From contig NZ_AZUN01000001.1 in the NCBI RefSeq assembly GCF_000527095.1, forward strand, positions 3,609,501 through 3,673,500: DNA of 64,000 nucleotides. Reading direction: 5' to 3'. Shown in pieces: positions 1-8,539 of the stretch (within the stretch, counting starts at the first letter, position 1; every line of letters starts with the position of its first letter). A program made the position numbers and the translations under genes. Under the pieces are notes generated by a model. It worked only from the letters and a program-made list of their open reading frames with translations. It did no database searches and had not been told where the DNA came from. The stretch comes from Methylomicrobium lacus LW14. GTDB taxonomy: Bacteria; Pseudomonadota; Gammaproteobacteria; Methylococcales; Methylomonadaceae.

Positions 1-432
1 GAAATCGAGCTGCTGACCGATTTTCAGTTGCAGATCGAACATGCGCTGGACCTGGAAGATCGAAAGCTTGTTCTGTTTGTCGACGCTTCGGTAAGCTGCG
101 CAGGGCCTTTCGAATTGACCGAGCTTGAACCGGCGCAGGATAACAGTTACACGACCCATGCGATGAGCCCGGCGGCGGTGATGGCGGTTTACCGATCGAT
201 CAAAAAACAGCCGCCGCCTCCGTGTTTTCTGCTCGGCATCAAGGGCGAGTCGTTCGAACTGGGCGAGGAATTGAGCGAAAATGCCGGGAAAAATCTGCAA
301 CAGGCTTGCCGGTTTGCCTTGAGTCTGTTGAGTCATACCGATGTTGCGGTCTGGCGGCAACAAGCCGATAGCAGGCACCCTCTCGCCGGACGGGGCATGT
401 TGCCCCGTCCGCAGGATTTGATGGATGCTTAG
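1..432 (+). CDS. Hydrogenase maturation protease, C-terminal part (left-truncated)
   Basis: The reading frame is open from base 1, so the start lies outside the window; about 143 residues remain. Segments such as DFQLQIEHALDLED, HAMSPAAVMAVY and FLLGIKGESFELGE match the C-terminal half of the HoxW/HybD-type endopeptidases that clip the large subunit of [NiFe] hydrogenase after nickel insertion. The nickel-sensing N-terminal residues are not visible. hypA and hypB follow on the same strand, which supports a hydrogenase accessory locus. The last residues (LAGRGMLPRPQDLMDA) and the stop codon are encoded inside a dispersed repeat found again near 37.7 kb, so the natural C-terminus has probably been replaced or extended. 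Family confidence is high; the exact subtype is inferred. Confidence 0.85.
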   Translation, partial: EIELLTDFQLQIEHALDLEDRKLVLFVDASVSCAGPFELTELEPAQDNSYTTHAMSPAAVMAVYRSIKKQPPPPCFLLGIKGESFELGEELSENAGKNLQQACRFALSLLSHTDVAVWRQQADSRHPLAGRGMLPRPQDLMDA

Positions 433-490
433 GCGTATCGGCATCGTAAAAACGATGAGAGACGGAATTGCAAATCCCGTCCCGAGAGTT
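383..490. repeat. Composite palindromic repeat, copy 1 (also at 37672-37776, inverted)
   Basis: Bases 383-419 match 37740-37776 perfectly (37 nt) in the opposite orientation. After a diverged spacer that still aligns in patches, a second palindrome around GGGATTGCAAATCCC-type sequence follows in both copies (459-487 and 37672-37702). The copy here overlaps the last codons and stop of the hydrogenase protease gene. Confidence 0.8.
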
Positions 491-523
491 ACGGCCATCC
501 CCGTGAAAATCGATAAGCGAGTG

Positions 524-584
524 GTGGGAGCGACGCCCACGTCGCGACTAAAGCCTCCTGTCGCGACGTGGGCGTCGCTCCCAC
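524..584. repeat. REP-like palindrome, family A copy 1
   Basis: Perfect 24-bp arms (524-547 and 561-584) beginning GTGGGAGCGACGCCCACG, separated by a 13-nt loop. A second copy with one arm mismatch lies at 33178-33238. It fills the gap between the hydrogenase protease and hypA and may fold in the transcript. Confidence 0.85.
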
Positions 585-611
585 GGGTGATTTTTTTTGG
601 AAGCAGTCGTC

Positions 612-953
612 ATGCATGAACTTTCATTGCTCGAAAACGTGCGCGAAATTCTCGAAAGCCACGCGCAGAGCCAGAACTTCGCCAAAGTCACGCGGGTGAC
701 TCTGGAAATCGGCAAACTGTCCTGCGTCGAACCGGAAGCGCTGCGCTTCGGCTTCGATGTGGTCATGCAAGGCTCGTTGGCCGAAGGCGCCGAACTGGTG
801 ATCACCGAAGCGAGCGGCATTGGGCTGTGCCGGCAATGCGGGCGCCAGTCGGTCATCGAAACGTTATACGATCCCTGCGCCGAGTGCGGCTGCCCTTATG
901 TGGACGTCGTCCAGGGCGCGGAGATGAAAATTAAAGATTTGATAGTCATTTAG
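612..953 (+). CDS. hypA: Hydrogenase nickel-insertion protein HypA
   Basis: The 113-residue product starts MHELSLLENV, the invariant HypA start whose Met-His-Glu binds nickel. It carries the structural zinc site as two Cys pairs (CRQC near residue 71 and CAEC near residue 87). HypA delivers nickel to [NiFe] hydrogenase precursors together with HypB in the cytoplasm. A longer reading from a TTG at 597 is possible, but the ATG at 612 gives the family N-terminus. hypB follows 13 nt downstream, so the two are probably co-transcribed. Confidence 0.96.
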   Translation: MHELSLLENVREILESHAQSQNFAKVTRVTLEIGKLSCVEPEALRFGFDVVMQGSLAEGAELVITEASGIGLCRQCGRQSVIETLYDPCAECGCPYVDVVQGAEMKIKDLIVI

Positions 954-966
954 TTGCGGAATCATT

Positions 967-1737
967 ATGTGCGGAATATGCGGTTGCGGCTCCACTGAGC
1001 CCAAACAGACTCACCGATTCGTGTTGAGCCAGGGTCACCACCACCATCAACATGACCATAGCCATGACGAGCCCGACGCCGGCCGCCTGGTCAGGATCGA
1101 GCAGGAATTGCTCGGCAAGAACAATGCCTACGCGATGCAAAACCGGGCGTACTTCAAGGAACACAATATTTTTGTGTTGAACCTGGTTTCCAGCCCCGGC
1201 GCCGGCAAAACGACCCTGCTGGTCGAAACGATCAAGACCTTGAAAGATCGGATTCCGATTGCGGTGATCGAAGGCGACCAGCAGACCGAACACGATGCCG
1301 ACCGCATCCGCGCCACCGGCACGCCGGCGGTGCAGATCAATACCGGCCGCGCCTGCCATCTCGATGCGCACGGCATCGGCCATGCGGTGATGGATCTGGG
1401 CGCGCAGGACAACAGCCTGCTCGCGATCGAAAATGTCGGCAATCTGGTCTGCCCGTCTTCGTTCGACCTGGGCGAGGCGCACAAGGTCGTGGTGCTGTCG
1501 GTGACCGAAGGCGACGACAAGCCGCTGAAATACCCGGACATGTTTCATGCCGCCGATCTGATGCTGATCAACAAGACCGATTTATTGCCGTATGTCGATT
1601 TCGACATCGAGCGCTGTATCGATTACGCGCGGCGGGTCAATCCGGATATCCAGATCATCCGGCTGTCATCGACCCAGGGCGAAAACTTTTCGGCCTGGAC
1701 GGATTGGCTGTTGGCTCAGATGCAGGCGCTTGCCTAA
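967..1737 (+). CDS. hypB: Hydrogenase nickel-incorporation GTPase HypB
   Basis: 256 residues. The N-terminus MCGICGCG is the high-affinity metal-binding motif, and a His-rich stretch (HHHHQHDHSHD, residues 24-34) follows, typical of HypB proteins that also store nickel. The GTPase domain has a P-loop (SSPGAGKTT, about residues 75-83) and the guanine-specificity motif NKTD. It acts with HypA in GTP-dependent nickel insertion. The next gene starts one base after its stop, suggesting tight coupling. Confidence 0.97.
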   Translation: MCGICGCGSTEPKQTHRFVLSQGHHHHQHDHSHDEPDAGRLVRIEQELLGKNNAYAMQNRAYFKEHNIFVLNLVSSPGAGKTTLLVETIKTLKDRIPIAVIEGDQQTEHDADRIRATGTPAVQINTGRACHLDAHGIGHAVMDLGAQDNSLLAIENVGNLVCPSSFDLGEAHKVVVLSVTEGDDKPLKYPDMFHAADLMLINKTDLLPYVDFDIERCIDYARRVNPDIQIIRLSSTQGENFSAWTDWLLAQMQALA

Positions 1738-1738
1738 A

Positions 1739-1993
1739 ATGCCGATGAACACGATCCATTCAGACTATCCGGACAGAAAAAACGACGTGATTTGTCACTG
1801 TAGCGGAACGACTACACAGCAAATCATCAAACTTATCGACAATGGGGTCGACAATCTGGAAAGAATTTCGAGAATTACCGGGGCTAGTGCAGGCTGCGGG
1901 GCTTGTGAAACGGTAATACTGGAGTTGCTGACTGAATACCCTGGATTTAAAGCGGAATCAAATTCGCTTGCTGGACCCAAGATGTCTCTATAG
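1739..1993 (+). CDS. BFD-type [2Fe-2S] small protein
   Basis: 84 residues. The Cys pattern CHC, 31 residues, then CGAC is that of the BFD-like [2Fe-2S] domain (bacterioferritin-associated ferredoxin, also found in NifU and nitrite reductase). The ATG at 1739 is one base after the hypB stop; the ATG at 1745 is an alternative. Position directly after hypB suggests an electron-transfer or iron-sulfur role linked to hydrogenase maturation or use, but this is inference. Base composition becomes more AT-rich from the middle of this gene onward. Confidence 0.8.
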   Translation: MPMNTIHSDYPDRKNDVICHCSGTTTQQIIKLIDNGVDNLERISRITGASAGCGACETVILELLTEYPGFKAESNSLAGPKMSL

Positions 1994-2167
1994 CAAGTAA
2001 CAAGTGGCCAAGATGAAGCTTGTTGCATTATTCCACAAACCGTAGGGAGGTGCTCTTTCAAGTCATGATAGATGGCTGAAATATCTATCTTCTGGGTCGT
2101 CGATGCCCCCTTTCTTAAAGCCTGCAAAACTGGGGGCTAACAGCTCTTCTAATCGATAGTCGGTTTT

Positions 2168-2788
2168 ATGTCTATGCGAAAATGCTGGGTGATTGTAATT
2201 GTGGCGATGGGATACAACTGCATGGGAATTGCGGCAAGCGCATCCTTGCAAGCTTCAAGAATCCAGTCGCTTCTGAGCTCACAAGACTATGAGGCTCTTA
2301 TCGAAGATGATGAGACCTATGTCACCACAAAACTGGGCAAAACTCCAAATCCACCTTTTTTAGAAACATACCAAGCAGGCGCTGCATTTACAATCAATGC
2401 GCCTGTATCGGTTACACGAGATATTCTTACACGCTATGAAGTCTACGAGAAGCTGATTCCATTTATCGATGACATCAAAGTGATTGAAGCCCCCGCCAAA
2501 GTGGCGATTGAAGGCGGAATTTTGGGTTGGAAAATGCTCTCGTTGATTCAATTCCACGACAAAGATCCAGGATGGATCCACTTTGTAGTGACTCAGGGCA
2601 CCTTTGCGGGTATGGAAGGTGATTTCTATTTTGAAGCAAAACGCGGACATCAAAACACATCTCTCGTTTATTTCCGGGTAATGCAATCAGATGAGCATTT
2701 CCCTCCGCGGTTTATTATGGAATCCGGTGCCAATATGATCCTTCGCAATACCGCAAATAAAATGCGTGAATACATTGAATCCAGGTAG
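2168..2788 (+). CDS. Exported SRPBCC/START-like protein
   Basis: 206 residues with an N-terminal hydrophobic signal-like segment (residues 5-25, ending near AASA). The rest resembles the START/SRPBCC lipid-binding fold: a segment reading INAPVSVTRDILTRYEVYEKLIPF and a C-terminal helix ending ANKMREYIESR are typical of polyketide-cyclase-like proteins. No catalytic motif is visible and the ligand is unknown. The gene is more AT-rich than its neighbours and is separated from the hyp genes by 170 nt, so it is probably its own unit. Confidence 0.6.
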   Translation: MSMRKCWVIVIVAMGYNCMGIAASASLQASRIQSLLSSQDYEALIEDDETYVTTKLGKTPNPPFLETYQAGAAFTINAPVSVTRDILTRYEVYEKLIPFIDDIKVIEAPAKVAIEGGILGWKMLSLIQFHDKDPGWIHFVVTQGTFAGMEGDFYFEAKRGHQNTSLVYFRVMQSDEHFPPRFIMESGANMILRNTANKMREYIESR

Positions 2789-2933
2789 ATACGGTTTAGC
2801 GCGTATACTCGGTTGAAGTACGAAATCCAGCATTTACGCACAGATGTCCCTCGACTTTTTCATGTCGAATGCACATTCATCAGTCGTAGGCAGACATCGG
2901 CGTACTCGGCCGATTGGTTATAGGTCAACCGAT

Positions 2934-2963
2934 GACGGTCGCCATTGTGTGATGGCGACCGTC
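2934..2963. terminator. Strong hairpin between convergent genes
   Basis: A 12-bp perfect stem (GACGGTCGCCAT / ATGGCGACCGTC) with a 6-nt loop lies just beyond the stop of the minus-strand cytochrome gene and after the plus-strand SRPBCC gene. There is no clear T-tract, so a terminator role is inferred from position only. Confidence 0.5.
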
Positions 2964-2975
2964 GTCCCATCCTTC

Positions 2976-4418
2976 TTACAACGATTTCAAGTATTCGACC
3001 AAGTCTTGTTTTTCCGTGTCGTTCAGATTCAGGTTAAAACGCGCAGTGTAACTCTCGACCACGTCCATCAATGTCATGAAACGGCCGTCGTGATAAAAGC
3101 GCCCTTTGTTCGCTGCGTCCATGAACAAGCCGCGTTCGCGCACGAAGAGGCCGGCCAGGTTCATCGTCTTGTAGGTATTGCCAGGCGCCCGGTCCGCCTG
3201 GAAGCTGTCGATCTTCATCTCTTCCGGGGTATGCAGGTTCCAGCCCGGCTCGGTCCACAGCGGCTCGGCATGGCATCTGGTGCAATTGGCCTTGCCGCTA
3301 AACAACGCATCTCCCCGCTTGGCCGCCGCCGGATCAAAATCAATGCCGGCTTTCGGCTTCGGCGCCGGCAGGGCCAACTGATAGAAATGGAGCGCCGGCA
3401 GTTTGGAAGTGACCTGATCCTTGTTTGGGCTTACCGACGTATGGCCAAACTTATTCGCGGCGGCGATCGGGAACTTGACGGGGTCGTCCAGCCGGGGATC
3501 GAAAAAGTTGCCGACTCCATGCATTTCCAGCACGGCCACCAGCGCGTTCCAATAAGGGACCGAGCCCCAATCGCCGGTCCAGGTATGCTGGTTGAACCCG
3601 GCAAGGTCAAAGGCGTCGGGGAGCAGGGTTGCCGCAGGCACATTGGTGGCGGTAACTTCCCCGTTGGTTATCTGTTGCGGATTGACTGTCTTGCCATCAA
3701 ACAGCAGTTCCGCGTCGAACTTGCCGGGCCCCCAACTGTTCAATACCGCGCGCACGTCGTCGTTGCTTAATTGCGGTCCGTTAACGAGCTTCAGCAAATC
3801 GGTGACAGGTTGCAGATTGGGCGCGAAGGCGATGATCGCGCCGACATCGAGGTCGTGGTTCGCCCAGCCGTCCAGCCGGTGGCCAACGCCATGCGTCAGG
3901 GAATCATCCACCGTGGAATGGCAGAGGGCGCAGGTAATGCCGACCGATTTCAACGCGCCGTTCTCATTGAAGTTGCCTTTGACGCCCACAACCGCATTTT
4001 GCTGCAGGAGGGCCAAGGTGACCGCGACATCGTTCAGGTCGACCTTGCCCCGTTTGAGCTGGTGGACGATTTGCTTCGGGAGCGCATCGACGTCCACCTT
4101 CAGACCCACTCCCAAGGCTTGCTGGGGGGAGAGCCCTGCGCCGACTCCGCCAAAGCGTTCGCCCTGGATGGCTTGATGCAACTGCAGCGTATCGCCCCAG
4201 AATTTCTCATCGCCAAAGGTATCGAAACGGAAAATATCCCGGCCCTGGCCGACCATGCGGGCGGCGTTCTTGACGATGGGGTCTCTATGCAAAGGGATCC
4301 TCTTCTTCTTTCCCGAGGGATCCGTCTCGCCCGCGGAAACCGTCAGGCTGAATAAAATTCCTGCGATAAACAGACATACCGCGGTCATTTTTTGTGTACT
4401 CGTGTTGACTCTATGCAT
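2976..4418 (-). CDS. Exported di-haem c-type cytochrome (CcP/MauG-like relative)
   Basis: 480 residues with a Sec signal peptide (hydrophobic core about residues 12-28, ending VSAG). Two haem c attachment motifs are present: CALCH (163-167) and CTRCH in the last third. The C-terminal part containing FYHDGRFMTLMDVVESY resembles the end of bacterial di-haem cytochrome c peroxidases, but the first haem site lies unusually far from the N-terminus, so peroxidase activity should not be assumed. The start at 4418 is chosen because AGGAGAGG lies 3 nt upstream of it; a longer frame to 4448 has no such site. It stands alone on the minus strand and would act in the periplasm in electron transfer or oxidation. 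Confidence 0.75.
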   Translation of the reverse strand: MHRVNTSTQKMTAVCLFIAGILFSLTVSAGETDPSGKKKRIPLHRDPIVKNAARMVGQGRDIFRFDTFGDEKFWGDTLQLHQAIQGERFGGVGAGLSPQQALGVGLKVDVDALPKQIVHQLKRGKVDLNDVAVTLALLQQNAVVGVKGNFNENGALKSVGITCALCHSTVDDSLTHGVGHRLDGWANHDLDVGAIIAFAPNLQPVTDLLKLVNGPQLSNDDVRAVLNSWGPGKFDAELLFDGKTVNPQQITNGEVTATNVPAATLLPDAFDLAGFNQHTWTGDWGSVPYWNALVAVLEMHGVGNFFDPRLDDPVKFPIAAANKFGHTSVSPNKDQVTSKLPALHFYQLALPAPKPKAGIDFDPAAAKRGDALFSGKANCTRCHAEPLWTEPGWNLHTPEEMKIDSFQADRAPGNTYKTMNLAGLFVRERGLFMDAANKGRFYHDGRFMTLMDVVESYTARFNLNLNDTEKQDLVEYLKSL

Positions 4419-4740
4419 AATCCTCTCCTGGTGAGATAAGGTTGCCATTACCTAAGGCGACTTGTGCCTATTGTCTCGGTATGGGGCTGGAAAGTAACAT
4501 ATGGACATGTAACTTTTGCATGTTAAAACTACAAGATAAGAGGTAAGCGCACAATACGTACGAATCCTTATGCGGTTAGCTTTAAAGATGAGTTGTCTTG
4601 GAGAGTAAAAGCCTGCTGATGTTTGCAAACTATGTATAAGGATCACCAGTCCGCCAAAGGTCTATCGCGGATCATGGCCAGTTTGCTGTCCCTTTCAGCT
4701 TCAGAATCGCAAAATTGAAAAGCGATGCCCGGGCAGTAAG
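4419..4740. other. Gene-free spacer
   Basis: AT-rich spacer upstream of the cytochrome gene, presumably holding its promoter. I see no convincing coding sequence, RNA gene or repeat. Its right part, around 4731, shares the CAGTAA/CGATGGCCGATAA junction sequence with 7145-7164. Confidence 0.5.
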
Positions 4741-5268
4741 CGATGGCCGATAAGCCGAACGTGTAAGCGAGTGGAAAGCCGGGCAGGGTCTTGCCCGGCG
4801 GCAGTGCAGTGTAGAGGGGGGTAATCGCTGAAAAACTGCTTCAATACCCGGATCATATAATCGTGATCCAACACGCCAGCGCTTTCGCGGAGGCTGTGCA
4901 TCGCCCACATCGGGCAGCCGATATCGACGCTGCGGATGCCGAGCTTCGCCGAGGCGATCGGTCCGATCGTACTGCCGCAGGGCAGGTCGTAGCGGTGCGA
5001 GTAGCGTTGATAGGGAACGCCGGCTTCCTCGCACCAATGGATGAAGCGCGCGGTGGAGATACTTTCGGAGTTGTAGCGTCGGTTCGCGTTGGCTTTGATC
5101 ACGGAGCCTTTTTGTTTACGAAGACTTTATGATCCGCGTCGTAGGCCGTGGGGAAGTGAGGTTGATAGGCATGCGCCATGTCGGCTCTGATCAAAAAGCT
5201 TTGGGACAGCGCGCGCATGATTCTCAATGTATGGTGACGTCAGCGATGCTGATCCGCTTCAGCGCAAG
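4741..5268 (-). pseudogene. Broken 3' fragment of an M18 aminopeptidase gene
   Basis: This stretch aligns base for base with 7151-7678, the 3' end of the intact aminopeptidase gene, in the same orientation, plus about 90 bp beyond the stop. In the conserved part (4861-5100) I count about 12 differences in about 240 nt, and only two change an amino acid (S/N and C/Y). The C-terminus is altered and extended, and a frameshift around 5105-5115 plus loss of everything upstream of about 5268 make it non-functional. Mostly silent differences suggest it came from a related allele rather than from recent internal duplication. Confidence 0.85.
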
Positions 5269-5853
5269 CAGCATATTTATGGCCCTTCGGCACTCTAGCA
5301 TACATGCTTGTTAACAAAGGCCCTCTTCTTGGGTCGCTCGTTCACTCAAGACGTCATATGGCCGTGATACGTGATGTTTTGAGAGTCTGAATAGCCCGAT
5401 AATTCACCGATTCCGGTTCGAGATTAGACGAGTTTGACATCTGACTGGTCGCGGCGTAAGATTATTTTAATGTTTCTCCCGCTGAGATTGAGCCGATTTC
5501 AGGTTTTGTGCGTCCCGCAAGCCCGATAAGCTGGCTGTTGGGAACTCTGCATCCATCTACAAAAAGACCGTAGCGGAAGCTTAATGGGATTGGCTAGGAT
5601 TAGGTTGGTTTTTTTCATGTTTAACCGAACTGAACTGCGCCGAAATCCTGAGGGAGAAGATCAAGTACGCATTTCTGCGTGAGATGTTGGATAGCTTTCC
5701 ACCGCTTCGACTGCTTTCGCAAAGCTTTGTATATATTTTCGAAAATCTGAGTGGAAAATGCTTGCTTAATAATTGACGGAATAGTCTTTCTATCAATGAG
5801 CTAAGCAAGGATAGCCATTTTTTATGCAAAATATGGGCTAATGAAGAAAAATC
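5269..5853. other. AT-rich spacer before the hydroxylase gene
   Basis: About 585 nt of low-GC sequence. An 82-codon minus-strand frame (5581-5829) is present, but its product has no recognisable domain or ribosome site. The region may hold the promoter of the gene at 5854 and is compositionally part of the same probably imported block. Confidence 0.5.
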
Positions 5854-7011
5854 ATGTCAAATCACCGATCAACTTCTTTAAATAGCTTTCTAAATTTGCC
5901 TCGATGGCTTCGTCGCTTCTTGGTAGATCATCCTAATTTTCCAACCGTTTTCTTAATAATTGGTTTCATTGCGATCCTCTCATTGCTGGATCTCCAGTTA
6001 GATATCATTAAAATTTCCAAGTTGGGTTTTACACTAGATGCTGATTCTTTTTCTGCGGCGTTTCAGCGCTTTTTGATCAATTTACGGGATTTGTACCACG
6101 AGTTGCCTGATTTCATTCGTGAGTTGGTTTGGTCTCTGTATAAGAATTGTCTTTATTTTGTAGTGCCGTTCATCTTGCTGCTCGAATACCTTGTCCCATG
6201 CAGGCTAGAGCAGCCGCTCTTGAGCGCTGGCTTCCTGCAGGATGCGATCTGGTTCGTGGTGCGCACGCTTTTAGACCCGCTCTTGCTGGGACCAACGTTC
6301 ATCATTCTCGAGGCTGTCTACGATCATAATCTGAGCTTTTTGACAATTCAAACCACATCGGCATGGCCTTTGTCCTTACAAGTCCTACTGGCAGTGGTGA
6401 TGAGTGATTTCCTAAACTGGTTTAGTCATGTGTTGATCCACAAAAACTCGGTGCTATGGGCATTTCACGCCGTCCATCATTCTCAGGAACAGATAAACGT
6501 TTTTACCGATGATCGCAGTCACCCGGTCGACGTTCTCTTTCGGAGGGTCATAACCTACGCTCCATTTCTCATGTTCGACCCAGCGCTCCCCATACTTACC
6601 GCAATGGTAGTGATAAGAGGGGCCATGCAGAGATTCATCCATGCCAACGTGCAGATCGATTTTGGGGTTTTAAACTATGTTCTGGTGTCGCCGCAATTTC
6701 ATCGACTACATCACTCAAAAGAGGATCGTCATCGTGACAAGAACTTCGGCGTGCTTTTCAGCTTCTGGGACTATCTCTTCGGAACAGCTTATCGAGGCCC
6801 ATCAGAATATCCGGCTACAGGTATTGCCGATTCCGATTTTCCCTGCGAGAGTCGAGTAAGGAAATCGCGACTAATGTGGAATGTTTGCCGACAGATAACC
6901 TATCCGTTCGTAAAACTGTTCCGGGATGGAGTCGACGGAGGACGCAGACTATTTACGGCCATGGAAAATCGCGGCATCTCAATCCGTGGCATGTTGAAGA
7001 TGAGGAAATGA
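5854..7011 (+). CDS. Fatty acid hydroxylase / sterol desaturase family membrane protein
   Basis: 385 residues with several membrane segments (about residues 28-48, 95-115, 125-150 and 175-195). The three His boxes of the fatty acid hydroxylase superfamily are present: HVLIH, HAVHH and HRLHH; together they bind a di-iron centre in the membrane-bound oxygenase fold. The substrate (sterol, hopanoid, fatty acid or carotenoid) cannot be read from sequence; methanotrophs do make sterols and hopanoids. The gene is clearly more AT-rich than the flanking DNA and sits between a broken and an intact copy of an aminopeptidase 3' end, suggesting horizontal gain. Confidence 0.82.
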   Translation: MSNHRSTSLNSFLNLPRWLRRFLVDHPNFPTVFLIIGFIAILSLLDLQLDIIKISKLGFTLDADSFSAAFQRFLINLRDLYHELPDFIRELVWSLYKNCLYFVVPFILLLEYLVPCRLEQPLLSAGFLQDAIWFVVRTLLDPLLLGPTFIILEAVYDHNLSFLTIQTTSAWPLSLQVLLAVVMSDFLNWFSHVLIHKNSVLWAFHAVHHSQEQINVFTDDRSHPVDVLFRRVITYAPFLMFDPALPILTAMVVIRGAMQRFIHANVQIDFGVLNYVLVSPQFHRLHHSKEDRHRDKNFGVLFSFWDYLFGTAYRGPSEYPATGIADSDFPCESRVRKSRLMWNVCRQITYPFVKLFRDGVDGGRRLFTAMENRGISIRGMLKMRK

Positions 7012-7120
7012 GGCGCGTAGGGGGTATAAGCTAGGTCGGGCATGCCCATTATGCCCGCTACCCCGTTTTTTCATCGAACAACCAATACTAGGCAGCCCAA
7101 GATCATTCAAATACGATACT

Positions 7121-7148
7121 CAGTCAGTCAGTCAGTCAGTCAGTCAGT
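7121..7148. repeat. Tetranucleotide tandem repeat, seven CAGT units
   Basis: Seven perfect CAGT units followed by AACC. The array sits exactly where homology between the two aminopeptidase 3' regions begins; the other copy has a single CAGTAA at the matching place (4735-4740). It lies about 90 nt past the aminopeptidase stop and is not coding. Confidence 0.95.
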
Positions 7149-7234
7149 AACCGATGGCCGATAAATCGAACGCGTCATCCAGTGGAATGCAGGGCAGGGC
7201 TTTGCCCGGCGGTGGCGTACGTGCAGTAGGAGGC

Positions 7235-8539
7235 TTAACCCATAAAAAACCGCTTCAAGACCCGTATCATATAATCGTGATCCAACACGCCCGCGCTTTC
7301 GCGGAGGCTGTGCATCGCCCACATCGGGCAGCCGATGTCGACGCTGCGGATGCCGAGCTTGGCCGAGGCGATCGGCCCGATCGTGCTGCCGCAGGGCAGG
7401 TCGCAGCGGTGCGAGTAGCGTTGATAGGGAACGCCGGCTTCCTCGCACCAATGGATGAAGCGTGCGGTGGAGATGCTTTCGGAGCTGTAGCGCCGATTCG
7501 CGTTGGCCTTGATCACCGGGCCCTTGTTCACGAAGACCTTATGATCCGCGTCGTAGGCCGAAGGGAAGTTGGGTTGATAGGCATGCGCCATGTCCGCGCT
7601 GATCAAAAAGCTTTGCGACAGCGCACGCGCATGGTCCTCGCGGTCCGGTGACGTCGCGATGCTGATCCGTTCCAGCACATCGGTCAAGAAGCTGCCGGCC
7701 GCGCCGATGTGGCTTTCGCTGCCGATTTCTTCGTGGTCGAAGAACGCGCAGACCAGCGTGCTTTCGGCCTGATTCAGGATGTTATCGTCGAGCAGGGCTT
7801 GCAGTCCGGCATGGCAGGAGGCCAGGTTGTCGAGCTGGCTGTCGGCGATGAATTCCTGGTTCGCGCCCCAGAGCGCGCCTTTCTGGGTGTCGTAGACGGC
7901 CAGATCCCAGGACAGTACTTGCGCGGCGCCGATGCCGACGGCCTGTTCCAGCAAGGATAAAAAATAAGGCTGCGGCAGTTGTTCGCCGGTCAATTGCGCG
8001 AGCAGCAGCGGCAATTCGTTCTGTTTGTGCAGCTTCAGGCCGTCTTCGTTGACGCCACGGTTCATGTGGATCGCAAGATTCGGCAGACGCAACAGCGGTC
8101 GCTCGAAGCGCACCAGCTTGTGCGTGAGGCGTTCGCGGTCATCGACATAGCTAACCCGTCCGGCGAGGCTCAGGTCGCGGTCGGTAAAGGTCGCAAGAAT
8201 CGGGCCGCCGTAAATCTCGACGCCGAGCCGGGCGATACCGTCACTCACTGTCGCGGGATTCGGCTTGACGCGGAGGCCCGGCGAGTCGGTATGCGCGCCG
8301 ACGATGCTGAAGCCGGATTCGGCGGTCGCTTTGTGTCCCAACACGAACAGCACGATCGAGGAATCGTCGCGCACGACGTAATAGCGCCCGCCCGCATGCA
8401 AATCCCATTTGGCGCTTTCGTCGAGCCGGTTAAACAGAAATGCCTTGGCGGCGGTTTCGATCGAGGCGACCGCATGCCAGGGGCTCGGGCTCTTGTCGAT
8501 GAAGTCCAGCAAATGCTGCGCGTGTTGTCTGGCGGTCAT
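7235..8539 (-). CDS. apeB: M18 family aminopeptidase
   Basis: 434 residues. Metal-ligand and catalytic motifs of M18 aspartyl aminopeptidases are visible: GAHTDSPGLRVKPN near residue 80, DHEEIGSES in the middle and the C-terminal MRDSHA-like region replaced by MWAMHSLRES. These are cytosolic, dodecameric zinc exopeptidases. The start at 8539 overlaps the msrB stop by four bases (ATGA), indicating co-transcription after msrB; the longer upstream frame is just msrB in another phase. The 3' 500 bp exists again, broken, at 4741-5268. Confidence 0.92.
   Translation of the reverse strand: MTARQHAQHLLDFIDKSPSPWHAVASIETAAKAFLFNRLDESAKWDLHAGGRYYVVRDDSSIVLFVLGHKATAESGFSIVGAHTDSPGLRVKPNPATVSDGIARLGVEIYGGPILATFTDRDLSLAGRVSYVDDRERLTHKLVRFERPLLRLPNLAIHMNRGVNEDGLKLHKQNELPLLLAQLTGEQLPQPYFLSLLEQAVGIGAAQVLSWDLAVYDTQKGALWGANQEFIADSQLDNLASCHAGLQALLDDNILNQAESTLVCAFFDHEEIGSESHIGAAGSFLTDVLERISIATSPDREDHARALSQSFLISADMAHAYQPNFPSAYDADHKVFVNKGPVIKANANRRYSSESISTARFIHWCEEAGVPYQRYSHRCDLPCGSTIGPIASAKLGIRSVDIGCPMWAMHSLRESAGVLDHDYMIRVLKRFFMG

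Noticed and set aside
1994..2167. Possible RNA gene between the BFD protein and the SRPBCC gene
   Set aside because: No stable fold, promoter or known motif stood out in this AT-rich gap.
2844..4355. Plus-strand frames opposite the di-haem cytochrome
   Set aside because: The minus strand carries two CxxCH motifs, a signal peptide and a ribosome site; the plus frames have none.
5581..5829. 82-codon minus-strand frame in the AT-rich spacer
   Set aside because: No ribosome site, no recognisable domain, and composition matches non-coding AT-rich DNA.
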